Shown: positions 34,141 through 42,447, numbered from the stretch's first letter. The stretch is DNA of 44,721 bases from Bacillota bacterium (GCA_016286445.1 JAEESS010000013.1:1-44721); one strand, 5' to 3'. Made by a program: numbers and translations. The notes: generated from the letters alone by a model not told the origin.

Positions 34141-37100
34141 TTATCTTCCGCTCCGACGCAGCTCGCGTCTGATTCTTTCTTCAATGATCTTATAAACTCT
34201 GTCCGCCGTGCGCTGGATCTCGGCGTCGCCGATCGGCTGACGTGCCGGAAGCTCCTCCGTTTCACGGGATTTTTTGAACGACAGCTCCGTTCTGTCGGTC
34301 GGAACGCTCTGCTGCGCCGCCGCAGGAGCGGTCCAGCTGATCTGATGTGCGCCCGGTGCGCCGGATTTCCAGTTGAGCGCAGCGGAGCGTTGCTCGGTCG
34401 GACTGACGCCCGACTTTTCCAGCAATTCCCTTGCCCACGTCGGAAGCTCGTTCGTTCCGTCGCTCTGCGGCGGCGTCGCCGGTCTTGCTTTCATCGAACT
34501 CTCGGGCGGCTGCTCGGCAGAAGAAGGCGCCGCAAAGAACAGCTCCGGCGGTCTCAAAGCATCCGTCTCCTCCCCAACCGGGAGTGCAACGCGATCCGCG
34601 TCCTGCCCCTTTTGTACGACTTGCTTTCCCTGCTCTGCGTTCCGTCTTTCGCCGCGGACGGCGTCGGGACGGCGACGTCCCTGCTCCGAAGCGACTCGGA
34701 TATCGCGTACGGTCTGCCCCGCCGTCTTCCATGCGCGAGGCGTGTCTCCGGTCTGCGGCTGCGCGCGGTGCGCTTCCCCGTGCTGCATAACCGCAGGAAT
34801 AAACTGCTGTGCCGGAGTTTGTCTCCCCATCGTACCATCTTGCCGCAATCCGCTTTGCTCCGCGTTCCGTTCCGTATCCTTGCGATAGGTCAGCTCGGCG
34901 TATGCGTTCGTCTCTCCTCGCGCCGTTGGAATCGCCGTCCGGATCTCGCTCTCCGGTCCCTCATACGCGGTCAGTTCCGTTTCCGTACGGATCGGGGACT
35001 GCGGCGCGGACGCTTTCGTCTCGCGCCTCTCCGCGTTCTGCCGTATGCTTTCCTCCGTTCGCTCACGGTAGGTCAGCTCGGCGGGGGGCTCCGTTTCCAA
35101 AGCATCAGACGGTATCGCGGCGTCCGGTCTCGCCGTTATCTGTGTCCGGACGTCGGTTCCGCGTTCTGCCGGTCCATCGCCCGGTGCACTCGCCTGTACC
35201 GCGCTTTGCCCCGTGATCTGTTCTGCATCTTCCCGATAGATCAGTTCCGCAGATGCTTCTTTCAAAAAAGCCTCCCGGCTTTCGATCGGCAGCGCGGTCT
35301 CCGGCTTGCCCTGTACAGCGCTTGACGCTTCTGTTCTGTCCGCAATCTGCGGCGCGAGCGCTTTCCCGCCCTCCCGCTTTGCGGCGGAAATCGGTTCCCT
35401 GTCCGTGCGATAGGTCAGCTCTGCAGGTGCTTCTTTCGGAAGCTCCGTCCGGCTTTCGGTCGGCAGCGCGGTCTCCGGCTTGCCCTGTACAGCGCTTGAC
35501 GCTTCCGTTCTGTCCGCAATCTGCGGCGCGGGTGCTTTCCCGCTCTCCCGCTTTGCGGCGGAAATCGGTTCCCCGTCCGTGCGATAGGTCAGCTCTGCAG
35601 GCGCTTCTTCCGGAAGCTCCGCCCGGCTTTCGATCGGCAGCGCGGTCTCCGGCTTGCCCTGTACAGCGCTTGACGCTTCCGTTCTGTCCGCAGTCTGCGG
35701 CGCGGGCGTTTTTCCGTCCTCCCGCCTTGCGGCGGAAATCGGTTCCCCGTCCGTGCGATAGGTCAGCTTTGCAGGCGCTTCTTTCGGAAGCTCCGTCCGG
35801 CTTTCGGTCGGCAGCGCGGTCTCCGGCTTGCCCTGTACAGCGTTTGACGCTTCCGTTCCGACAGCAGTCTGCGGCGCGGGCGTTTTTCCGCCCTCCCGCC
35901 TTGCGGCGGAAATCGGTTCCCCGTCCGTGCGATAGGTCAGCTCTGCAGGTGCTTCTTTCGGAAGCTCCGTCCGGCTTTCGGTCGGCAGCGCGGTCTCCGG
36001 CTTGCCCTGTGCAGCGCTTGACGCTTCCGTTCTGTCCGCAATCTGCGGCGCGGGCGTTTTCCCGCCCTCCCGCCTTGCGGCGGAAATCGATTCCCCGTCC
36101 GTGCGATAGGTCAGCTCTGCAGGCGCTTCTTTCGGAAGCTCCGTCCGGCTTTCGATCGGCAGCGCGGTCTCCTGCTTGCCCTGTACAACTATTGACGCTT
36201 CCGTTCTGTCCGCAGCCTGCGGCGCAGGCGTTTTCCCGTCCTCCCGCTTTGCGGCGGAACGCATATCCTCCTTTGCATCCTCCCGAAAGATCAGCTCCGG
36301 GGACACGTCCGTCCCCTCTCCTTCTGGAAATGCCGCAAAGGGTATTCTCTCTTCCGGCTCGGTCATATCCACCGATAAAGCCGGTCGGTTGTAAACCTGT
36401 TCGTGCGCGGCGGGCTGTTCCGACGACCCCGCAATCGTATCACGGGACGCTGCGGCAGTTCCGCGGTTTTGAGATGCAAAACGCCCGTCAGCGCTCTGCG
36501 CGGAAGCAGCATGCTCCGCCGTCCGTTCCGTCTCCGAATTCGACGTCTCAAACGTCTGCGTGTCTGGGACGGATCCCGCTTCATGCCCGGGTCCTTTCCG
36601 CTGCGCGCCGGTCGCATGCGCACGCGCGCGCGTATAGGAATCGTCTCTTTCCTGCTCTGATCCGGCGGCGTATGATCGGGTTTCCCTGTGTTCTCCGCGC
36701 TTTTCGGACTGCGTCGGCGTTTCGTCGCCGCGCGACGCATTGCGGCGCAGCGTTTTGTCCACTGCGCGATATACCTCTCGCAAGATGCGATCGGTTTCAA
36801 AATTCTTTTCGGCGCCTTCCGTGCTCCATTCGAGCATGTCATTTGCCGCGTCATATGCTTCCGAGATGTCCGCGGACGCACGCCGGATCTCGCTCTGCGC
36901 GATCGCCTCCTCACGGCGGCGGCGCAGTACGTCCGGCAGCAGTATGCTGCCCGCAGGAATCCCTCCCGCCCGCTTTGTTTCCGAACGGACCGGATAGCCG
37001 GGATGCAGCTCGCGCTGCTGCGGCGTCCAGCCGCCGGTTGCAGGCGCGCTCAGCATCTGGCTGGCAAGCGGCAGCATCCGATCCGAGCGCTTATGCTCTG

Positions 37101-37698
37101 CGGTCGTGTGCACGCGGACGAGCTTTGCCGTGCCGACGGCGGACAGCAGCTTTGACGTCGAACCGGCGCGTTTCTGCATGTCGGCTGCTGTCAGGCTGCT
37201 CTCTTTTGGGCTTTGCGCTTCTCGGTCGGCGCGTATGCTTCTGCTGATGCCGCTCCGTTTCGTGTATTCCGGATCCTGCGTCGAAGCCTTTACGGGCATA
37301 TGCGCGGTGTATCTTTCTCCGCCGGTCTCAATCACGACCCGGCGCGTCTCGGCGTAGGCGGTACGAAGCTCACGTTCCCGCACGACGACACGTTCCAGAA
37401 TGCGCTCCGGCGGCGTTTGTGGCTTTTTTTCGTTCTTTTCCTTCTCCCTCGCGTCCTTCAGCAGGCGGTTCAGGAGCAGATCGATGTTCAGTTCGATGCG
37501 TACCTCCGGAGGAGGAGGCAGCACTTCGCGTTCCGATTCCTCCAGATATGCCAGCGGCATCGCCCGGTAAAAGCCGGTCGAACGGCTGTTGCGTCGGGCG
37601 ATTTCTTCGGTGAACAGCGCCGTCAGCAAACCGAACGGAGACAGGACGTCCTGTCTCGTGACCGACATATCCGGTTTTGTCACGGCGATCGATTCCAT
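34141..37698 (-). CDS. Large disordered 58-residue-repeat protein (candidate ruler)
   Basis: A 1185-residue protein, rich in Glu, Arg, Ala, Pro and Thr. The N-terminus (1-75) and a helical, basic C-terminus (about 1150-1185, ending RRELRRSGR) look conserved and folded. In between lie six tandem 58-residue repeats of the form KPETALPTESRTELPKEAPA plus ELTYRTDGEPISA, with weaker copies on both sides. No other long candidate for the tape measure exists in the locus, and the position after the tube genes fits one, but classic rulers are more helical. A scaffold or cargo-adaptor role is the alternative. The ATG overlaps the tube stop (TGATG); an in-frame GTG at 37707 is possible. Confidence 0.75.
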   Translation of the reverse strand: MESIAVTKPDMSVTRQDVLSPFGLLTALFTEEIARRNSRSTGFYRAMPLAYLEESEREVLPPPPEVRIELNIDLLLNRLLKDAREKEKNEKKPQTPPERILERVVVRERELRTAYAETRRVVIETGGERYTAHMPVKASTQDPEYTKRSGISRSIRADREAQSPKESSLTAADMQKRAGSTSKLLSAVGTAKLVRVHTTAEHKRSDRMLPLASQMLSAPATGGWTPQQRELHPGYPVRSETKRAGGIPAGSILLPDVLRRRREEAIAQSEIRRASADISEAYDAANDMLEWSTEGAEKNFETDRILREVYRAVDKTLRRNASRGDETPTQSEKRGEHRETRSYAAGSEQERDDSYTRARAHATGAQRKGPGHEAGSVPDTQTFETSNSETERTAEHAASAQSADGRFASQNRGTAAASRDTIAGSSEQPAAHEQVYNRPALSVDMTEPEERIPFAAFPEGEGTDVSPELIFREDAKEDMRSAAKREDGKTPAPQAADRTEASIVVQGKQETALPIESRTELPKEAPAELTYRTDGESISAARREGGKTPAPQIADRTEASSAAQGKPETALPTESRTELPKEAPAELTYRTDGEPISAARREGGKTPAPQTAVGTEASNAVQGKPETALPTESRTELPKEAPAKLTYRTDGEPISAARREDGKTPAPQTADRTEASSAVQGKPETALPIESRAELPEEAPAELTYRTDGEPISAAKRESGKAPAPQIADRTEASSAVQGKPETALPTESRTELPKEAPAELTYRTDREPISAAKREGGKALAPQIADRTEASSAVQGKPETALPIESREAFLKEASAELIYREDAEQITGQSAVQASAPGDGPAERGTDVRTQITARPDAAIPSDALETEPPAELTYRERTEESIRQNAERRETKASAPQSPIRTETELTAYEGPESEIRTAIPTARGETNAYAELTYRKDTERNAEQSGLRQDGTMGRQTPAQQFIPAVMQHGEAHRAQPQTGDTPRAWKTAGQTVRDIRVASEQGRRRPDAVRGERRNAEQGKQVVQKGQDADRVALPVGEETDALRPPELFFAAPSSAEQPPESSMKARPATPPQSDGTNELPTWARELLEKSGVSPTEQRSAALNWKSGAPGAHQISWTAPAAAQQSVPTDRTELSFKKSRETEELPARQPIGDAEIQRTADRVYKIIEERIRRELRRSGR
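35182..36225. repeat. Six tandem 174-bp coding repeats
   Basis: The plus-strand phrase gtccgtgcga recurs at 35401, 35575, 35749, 35923 and 36097, always exactly 174 bp apart. The unit encodes 58 residues. Units are highly similar in nucleotides, with only scattered substitutions, which points to recent expansion or homogenisation. The flanking units are more diverged. All units keep the reading frame. Repeat number could change easily by unequal recombination. Confidence 0.9.
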
Positions 37699-38126
37699 CA
37701 GTAACACCCGTTATAGATCAACTCGATACGGCTGACCGCGAGCGCAGGCTGGTTGCTGTTCAGATCGGGTCCGACGTATTTCCTGAGGTACGCGCCCACG
37801 ATGGTCCAGGTCCGCTGCGGCTTTCCGAAGCTGTCCATAAGGATCACGGTCCCCGCAAGCGGGATCGACATGCCCGAGGCGGTCATTGCCATCAACAGGG
37901 AAACGGAATCCAGCGTTGTGACGACGCCCTGCTCCAGCACCAGCACCTGCGGCCTGCTCTCTTTGAAAAAGAAGCGCGGGTAATTCAGACCGCCTTCGTT
38001 ATACACTTCGTATTCGATCTCCATATTGAGACCGCTTACGGCGGTGAATCTCCCCATGATCGCGGCGCCGGGACCGATCAATGCGACCTGAAAAAAAGAA
38101 CCCGAAAGGTAATCGCTTGTCAGCAT
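37698..38126 (-). CDS. Tail tube protein (gp19-like), third copy
   Basis: A 142-residue tube-fold protein. Pattern: SGSFFQVALIGPGAAIMGRF (about 8-27), TAVSGLNMEIEYEVYNEGG (about 28-46) and the C-terminal strand LAVSRIELIYNG (about 129-140). Tube proteins stack as hexamers to make the inner tube. It is the shortest of three tube paralogues here and, being next to the LysM gene, may form the first ring near the baseplate (Afp5-like). GGAGGG lies about ten bases before the ATG. The stop overlaps the next start. Confidence 0.88.
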   Translation of the reverse strand: MLTSDYLSGSFFQVALIGPGAAIMGRFTAVSGLNMEIEYEVYNEGGLNYPRFFFKESRPQVLVLEQGVVTTLDSVSLLMAMTASGMSIPLAGTVILMDSFGKPQRTWTIVGAYLRKYVGPDLNSNQPALAVSRIELIYNGCY

Positions 38127-38132
38127 ACGGCA

Positions 38133-38645
38133 TCATCCCTCCAACATCGTCAGAAAACTGAGCGGGCTGACGGTGCGCTCCATACCGTGAACGGCAAACG
38201 TGACGCTTTCGGACAGCACCTCGCTGCGGGAGCTGTCCATCGGCGACAGTTCGTAACGGATGGGCATGGCATCCTTCAGCGACCAGATCACGCCGCGGCG
38301 TCCGGCGTCGTCCAGCGCGATCACGTTGATCGTGCGGAACAGGTTGACGCCGGTCGGTCCGGTGTGGGTCGACGCGGCAGCCGCAAAGATCCAGTCGAGA
38401 AACGCGTTATCCCCGATCACGCCTTTGGTGAGCGTGACGGGGTCAAAGCGAGTCATCACCGGCACGATTTCCTGTACGCCTCGAAGATCGCTCCCGGAAC
38501 GGACCTGAATGGTCTGTACCTCCATCCGGATCCCGGAAAACTGCGTGAAAGCGCCGACTGCGTCGCCGTCCACCTCCACAAGGAAGCGGAAGGATTTGAG
38601 CGGACCGATATATTTTTTTAAGGAGCCGGGCAGATTGATCAGCAT
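38133..38645 (-). CDS. Tail tube protein (gp19-like), second copy
   Basis: A 170-residue tube-fold protein. Pattern: LKSFRFLVEVDGDAVGAFTQ (about 17-36), SGIRMEVQTIQVRSG (about 38-52), VTLTKGVIGDNAFLDWIFAA (about 70-89) and a C-terminal strand ESVTFAVHGMERT. It is more elaborate than the third copy and comparable in length to the first. It may form an initiation ring or an alternative tube segment. The ribosome site AAGGA is eight bases before the ATG. It follows the 60-residue assembly protein by 12 bases. Confidence 0.9.
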   Translation of the reverse strand: MLINLPGSLKKYIGPLKSFRFLVEVDGDAVGAFTQFSGIRMEVQTIQVRSGSDLRGVQEIVPVMTRFDPVTLTKGVIGDNAFLDWIFAAAASTHTGPTGVNLFRTINVIALDDAGRRGVIWSLKDAMPIRYELSPMDSSRSEVLSESVTFAVHGMERTVSPLSFLTMLEG

Positions 38646-38657
38646 ACCTGCTTTTCC

Positions 38658-38840
38658 TTACCGAAACTCGAATGTTTTGCTCTTGTCGTTCCCGCTGAGC
38701 TTTTTGTTCACCGAAGAAACCTCCGCGCACCAGCGGCGGCGTTCCTGATGGCTCAGCGCCATGACTTCATCCCGGGACCAGTGCAGATAATATGACAGGA
38801 AGGTCATCTCCTGGTAAAGCTGTTCCTGCGGATACAGCAC
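38658..38840 (-). CDS. Small CIS protein (DUF6760-like)
   Basis: A 60-residue protein resembling the DUF6760 small proteins of CIS loci: LYQEMTFLSYYLHWSRDEVM followed by LSHQERRRWCAEVSSVNKKL. The tryptophan-flanked helix pair is the family signature. It may act with the preceding protein as a tail assembly chaperone, like the paired small genes between tube and tape-measure genes in phages (inference). The start is GTG, five bases after the preceding stop, with only a weak ribosome site, so translation is probably coupled. Confidence 0.8.
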   Translation of the reverse strand: MLYPQEQLYQEMTFLSYYLHWSRDEVMALSHQERRRWCAEVSSVNKKLSGNDKSKTFEFR

Positions 38841-38845
38841 CAGTC

Positions 38846-39205
38846 CTAGGCCAATAAAAAATCCAGCGGTACCTCGATCTGCTGATTGCAGTGCGGACAG
38901 ACGACCTTATAGGTCGGCATGTCGGACATGTTGATGCGCTGATAGAGGTCCTGCAGGTACGCAAGGTCCATTGTGAACAGCCCTTCGATCACATGTGTGT
39001 TGATGCTGTTCAGGGTTCCCAGCCGCGTGATGACTCTGGAGAGCAGGATGATCGTGAGGTATCCCGCGTTCTGCTGGACGCGCGGATCGCGCATCGGCAG
39101 GATCTCGTCCGCGGCGGTCGCAAGGCGCATAGTGCCGCGCTTGTGAACGTCCCCGTTTTTATCGACATAGCCCTTCGGCAATTCAAATTCGAATTCAGTT
39201 TCCAT
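38846..39205 (-). CDS. Tail assembly chaperone-like CIS protein
   Basis: A 119-residue protein. It begins ETEFEFELPKGYVDKNGDVH (2-21), continues RGTMRLATAADEILPMRDPR (about 23-42) and has a helix with AYLTIILLSRVITRLG (about 48-63). The C-terminal end has one CPHC pair (about 103-106), half of a typical zinc ribbon. This pattern is common in CIS loci next to the tube genes. A role in tube or ruler assembly is inferred from position and from the resemblance to phage tail chaperones. GAGGGG lies five bases before the ATG. The 82-base gap upstream contains a hairpin. Confidence 0.8.
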   Translation of the reverse strand: METEFEFELPKGYVDKNGDVHKRGTMRLATAADEILPMRDPRVQQNAGYLTIILLSRVITRLGTLNSINTHVIEGLFTMDLAYLQDLYQRINMSDMPTYKVVCPHCNQQIEVPLDFLLA

Positions 39206-39237
39206 AGTTCCCCTCTTATTTTACAGAGCCCTCCGTA

Positions 39238-39262
39238 CCGCCGGATGATGTTCACCCGGCGG
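39238..39262 (-). other. Intercistronic hairpin after the first tube gene
   Basis: CCGCCGG (39238-39244) pairs perfectly with CCGGCGG (39256-39262) around an 11-base loop, with two more possible pairs inside. It sits 25 bases after the tube stop and about 30 bases before the next start. No U tract follows, so it is not a simple terminator. It could protect the abundant tube mRNA or reduce downstream translation. Confidence 0.55.
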
Positions 39263-39287
39263 CAGGAAGGTCGCAGTCATATGATCA

Positions 39288-39767
39288 TCAGATGGGAGAC
39301 GGCTCACCGGAAGCGGCGCCGGGCGTATGCTCGAGACCTTCGTGGCAGAGTTCCAGCGACTGGATCGCCACTTCTCCGCCCATACCGTTGAGATCCGGTA
39401 CGGTGTAGCCGACAGGCCATGCATTGATGAGGTTCCAGGACGGACCGGGGCTTCCGGCGTCGTCGATGAGGGTGATCGTCACATTATGACGCAGAATGCC
39501 GGTAGGCGGCGCGGTATTCGTCGGCGCGACGGAGTAGACCCAATCAAGGAAGTCTGCGTCGTCCGAAACGCCCCAGCGGAGGGTGACGTTTCCGAATTTT
39601 GTGAGACCCGCCAGTTTACGCGGCGTGTTGCGCAGATCGTCGCCTTCGCGATACTCAACGGCGTCCGTGGAGGAGCTCATACCGGATACTTCCGAAAAGC
39701 CCGCACGGCTGATACCGTCGATTTCGACCTGATATCGAAATACTCTGTATGGATAATTGATAGCCAT
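39288..39767 (-). CDS. Main tail tube protein (gp19-like), first copy
   Basis: A 159-residue tube-fold protein. Pattern: YPYRVFRYQVEIDGISRAGF (5-24), SEVSGMSSSTDAVEYREG (25-42), NTPRKLAGLTKFGNVTLRWG (47-66) and the C-terminal strand IQSLELCHEGLE (about 135-146). It matches Afp1-type tube proteins most closely. As the first tube gene after the sheath it is probably the major inner-tube subunit. An AAAGGA site lies 11 bases before the ATG. The sheath gene ends 41 bases upstream. Confidence 0.93.
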   Translation of the reverse strand: MAINYPYRVFRYQVEIDGISRAGFSEVSGMSSSTDAVEYREGDDLRNTPRKLAGLTKFGNVTLRWGVSDDADFLDWVYSVAPTNTAPPTGILRHNVTITLIDDAGSPGPSWNLINAWPVGYTVPDLNGMGGEVAIQSLELCHEGLEHTPGAASGEPSPI

Positions 39768-39808
39768 CTATTCTGTCATCCTTTCTGTCGATAATGAAGC
39801 CGCGTGGC

Positions 39809-41560
39809 TTATTCGGATGCGGCGGTCTTCTGCGTGATGCGGAAGATCACAAATTCAGCGGGCTTGACGGGCGCGATGCCGATCTCGCAGATCAGACGGC
39901 CGTTGTCAATATCGTCCTGCGTCATCGTGGTGGGACCGCATTCTACATAGAACGCCTGATCCGGGCTGGAGCCGGCGAGAGCGCCGTCTCTCCAACAGGT
40001 TGCGAGGAAGGTTTCGATGGTGCGCTTTACGCGGCCCCAGAGCGTCTCGCTGTTGGGTTCGAAGACGACCCAGTTCGTGTTGGCGCGAATGGACTCCTCG
40101 ATGTAGATGAACAGACGGCGGACGTTGAGGTACTTCCACAGTCCGTTGGAGCTGATGGTGCGTGCGCCCCATACGCGGATGCCGCGACCGGGGAAGGCAC
40201 GGATCAGGTTGACGCCGATGGGATTCAGGATATCCTGCTCTCCGGTGTTGTAGTTGCAGCTCAAGCCGGTGCAGCCGCGAACGACCTCATTGGCGGGAGC
40301 TTTGTGAACGCCGCGATCGTTGTCGCTTCTCGCGAAAATGCCGGCCATCGCGCCGGAAGGCGGGAAGAAATCGGGGCGCTTTGCGCCTGCGTCGTACATC
40401 TGGATCCAGGGATGATACATTGCGGCGTAGGTGGAATCATACATATCACGGAATGTCGCTACGTCGTTCGTCTTCTTGAGATCCACCGGAACGTCGAGGA
40501 TCGCAAAGCAGCTCTTCTTGCCCTCGCAGAAGCCGATCAGACCGGCCTGGACCTCGGGCATCGTAACACCGGGAACGGCCATGATGGATACGTTGGGATT
40601 CTCAAGGAACGCCTGCATGCCGGTACGCTTGCCGGGACCGCCGTCGGTGCCGAGATAGGCGTCCGCAGTCGGTGCGCCGCCGTTGGAGCCGCCGGCGGGC
40701 GTCAGCACGAGAATGCCCTCGGTGCCGCCGCAAAGCTCATACGGCGTAATGCCGGCGGGCGCGGGTTCTGCCGCCGCTTCGTCCTTGTTTTCCTTCTTGC
40801 CCTTTGAAGCGCTCTTCGCCGCGGGAACGACTTCGACCTTAATGAGGTCGCTCTTCTCGGTGCGGATCGGCGCGAAGTTCAATGCTTCGGGCTTCAGGCA
40901 GAGGTTCGGGAAGGTTTCGATCGAGTCATCGAGACGCGCGGTGATCGTGATCTCGCAGGTCCGGATGAACTTCGTCGTGCCGACCTTGGTGTCGGCAACA
41001 TCCAGCGTGCAGGGGGCGTCAAGGGTAACGACCTTGTCCAGCACGCTCTTGACAGTCGCGAATGCGCTTTGGTTGCCGTCGAACAGTTCAACGACATCGC
41101 CGGCATTGAAGCCGTCGGCATTCTTCAATGTGAGATCGGCGCCGTTCACGGCAAAGACCTGGGTCTTAGCCTTGGAGGACGGCTCAACGGTGACGCGCAT
41201 GTTGTCCGCCCATGCGCCGGGGCTCGCTGCCGTGACTTTCAGCACGCCGGAGGTCACGCTGCCTGCCTTTGCGTCGTCGGGAATGACACGCATGATATAG
41301 GCGCGGGAACCGCCGTTCATGAAGAACTGTTCCACGGCATAGGGAAGGAACCTGGCGGCATGATACCCTGCTTCGCTGAGGTAGCCGCCGTACATACGTT
41401 TGTAATCGGCGAAGCTTGTGACAAGCTGTGGTTCGCCGATTACGGGACCGCGTTCCGCAAGGCCGATAAAGCCCGCGGTGCTGGTGCTGACGCCTTGCAT
41501 TGGAGTTGCACCGGAGTCAAACTCCTCTACATACACGCCCGGTGACAAATACTCTGCCAT
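39809..41560 (-). CDS. Tail sheath protein
   Basis: A 583-residue contractile sheath subunit, the hallmark of the system. The N-terminus has the signature YLSPGVYVEEFDSGATPMQG (4-23) and STAGFIGLAERGP (about 27-39). The C-terminal domain has the conserved GRGIRVWGARTIS (about 454-466), WKYLNVRRLFIYIEESI (about 472-488) and WVVFEPNSETLWGRVKR (about 497-513). Between them lies a surface-exposed insertion with an Ala/Lys-rich segment (about 245-275). Only one sheath gene is present, unlike the three of Afp. The ATG has only a weak GA-rich site (AGCGAG); a stronger AAAGGAGGGG lies about 42 bases further upstream next to a tiny open frame. Confidence 0.97.
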   Translation of the reverse strand: MAEYLSPGVYVEEFDSGATPMQGVSTSTAGFIGLAERGPVIGEPQLVTSFADYKRMYGGYLSEAGYHAARFLPYAVEQFFMNGGSRAYIMRVIPDDAKAGSVTSGVLKVTAASPGAWADNMRVTVEPSSKAKTQVFAVNGADLTLKNADGFNAGDVVELFDGNQSAFATVKSVLDKVVTLDAPCTLDVADTKVGTTKFIRTCEITITARLDDSIETFPNLCLKPEALNFAPIRTEKSDLIKVEVVPAAKSASKGKKENKDEAAAEPAPAGITPYELCGGTEGILVLTPAGGSNGGAPTADAYLGTDGGPGKRTGMQAFLENPNVSIMAVPGVTMPEVQAGLIGFCEGKKSCFAILDVPVDLKKTNDVATFRDMYDSTYAAMYHPWIQMYDAGAKRPDFFPPSGAMAGIFARSDNDRGVHKAPANEVVRGCTGLSCNYNTGEQDILNPIGVNLIRAFPGRGIRVWGARTISSNGLWKYLNVRRLFIYIEESIRANTNWVVFEPNSETLWGRVKRTIETFLATCWRDGALAGSSPDQAFYVECGPTTMTQDDIDNGRLICEIGIAPVKPAEFVIFRITQKTAASE

Positions 41561-41666
41561 GTTCTCGCTTCACGCCATGTTATTGATCTCACGGAGTGAA
41601 GCCCCTCCTTTCATTTTTGTTTTTTTGTTTTATTCAGCGAATTTGTGTTCGCTTTGGGTTACTGAT

Positions 41667-42071
41667 TCAACAGCCGGAGAGCGTTCCCCAGCAGTATGCG
41701 ATCACCTGCGCACTGTAGGAAATCGCTTCTGTGATCCGCTGCTCCGCGCCGTAAACGTCGTCCGTTTCCGCGGTGCACCGGTAAACGGGAGCTCCTTCCT
41801 CCGTCACGTACAGAGCGCCGCGGATGAGCCTGCGGTTCATCTCGTTGCAAAACCCGCGCGCTTTGTCCGGGTCGGCACAGCGGAACGGAAACCGTCCGTA
41901 AAACAGCATCGCACCGTCTGAAGTCCTGCAGGAGGTCTCCCACAGCATCGCGCCGTGCTTCGACCGAAACCGCAGCCACCCGTTCTCCTCGCGCCACTCG
42001 ACGCCTTCTCTTTCGAGCAGCGCAAGCAGCACCTGCCGTGCTTTCATTTCTTCCATCGGTCCCACCTGCAT
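41667..42071 (-). CDS. YbjN-like small protein
   Basis: A 134-residue soluble protein. The pattern of an N-terminal helix LLALLEREGVEW, a strand with FRFR-type residues, a helix NEMNRRLIRGALYV (about 76-89) and a final long helix resembles YbjN / type III secretion chaperone-like folds (moderate to low certainty). The 106-base gap downstream separates it from the sheath gene. The start at 42071 lacks a good ribosome site; ATG codons at 42056 and 42047 are alternatives, and the first of these has GGTGGG just upstream. It could be a chaperone for a nearby component. Confidence 0.65.
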   Translation of the reverse strand: MQVGPMEEMKARQVLLALLEREGVEWREENGWLRFRSKHGAMLWETSCRTSDGAMLFYGRFPFRCADPDKARGFCNEMNRRLIRGALYVTEEGAPVYRCTAETDDVYGAEQRITEAISYSAQVIAYCWGTLSGC

Positions 42072-42075
42072 GTCG

Positions 42076-42447
42076 TTACACTGTCAGCGGCTGCGCATTC
42101 CCGAGCGGAGCAGCCGACTGTCCGTCCGATGGAGAAACGAGTGAGGGTTCTCCCCAAACGTCAAACTCCGCGGGAGCGGTCATACATTCTCCCTGCGGCA
42201 GATCCATCTCCGAAAACTGCGGACCTGCCTTCCGCATCGCGAAGAGTTCCGCAAGCGCGGAATTTCCCATCACGCCCGATAACCCGCGTATGCGTTCGGC
42301 GGGAAGCTGTTCCCTGCTCCCGCCCGCAAGGATCGCATTCAGGGTCAGCGCCCATTCCGACGCCGCTTCAGAGCTTTTCTTTCTCTGCTCGTGCTGCTCC
42401 CGTTCGGGCAGCTTTTTCTGATCCGTTTTTGTTTCCGTTCGGTGCAT
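42076..42447 (-). CDS. Small CIS locus protein with GNxAL-type motif
   Basis: A 123-residue protein with a strongly charged, disordered N-terminus (1-30), then a helix ASEWALTLNAILAG (about 29-42) and the segment LSGVMGNSALAELFAMR (about 58-74). A motif of the kind LQxxxGNxAxxxL is frequent near the start of proteins in CIS and DUF4157 loci; this is the nearest match here. The rest is acidic and without known motifs. The ATG at 42447 has GAAGGAG nine bases upstream and lies inside the end of the preceding gene, in another frame. An ATG at 42516 has no such support. The function is unknown. Confidence 0.7.
   Translation of the reverse strand: MHRTETKTDQKKLPEREQHEQRKKSSEAASEWALTLNAILAGGSREQLPAERIRGLSGVMGNSALAELFAMRKAGPQFSEMDLPQGECMTAPAEFDVWGEPSLVSPSDGQSAAPLGNAQPLTV

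Noticed and set aside
35182-36225. Regular direct repeats considered as a CRISPR array
   Set aside because: Units are 174 bp, contiguous and coding, with no spacers; no cas genes are nearby.
35253-37247. A 664-codon plus-strand open frame with regular repeats opposite the 58-residue-repeat gene
   Set aside because: The repeats are the reverse strand of the 174-bp units, which keep any frame open. The product is extremely Arg/Pro/Ser-rich and has no ribosome site; the minus-strand gene fits the operon and is coupled to its neighbours.
34141-37698. Possibility that the repeat protein is a surface adhesin
   Set aside because: It has no signal peptide, membrane helix or sorting signal, and it is translationally coupled to a tube gene.
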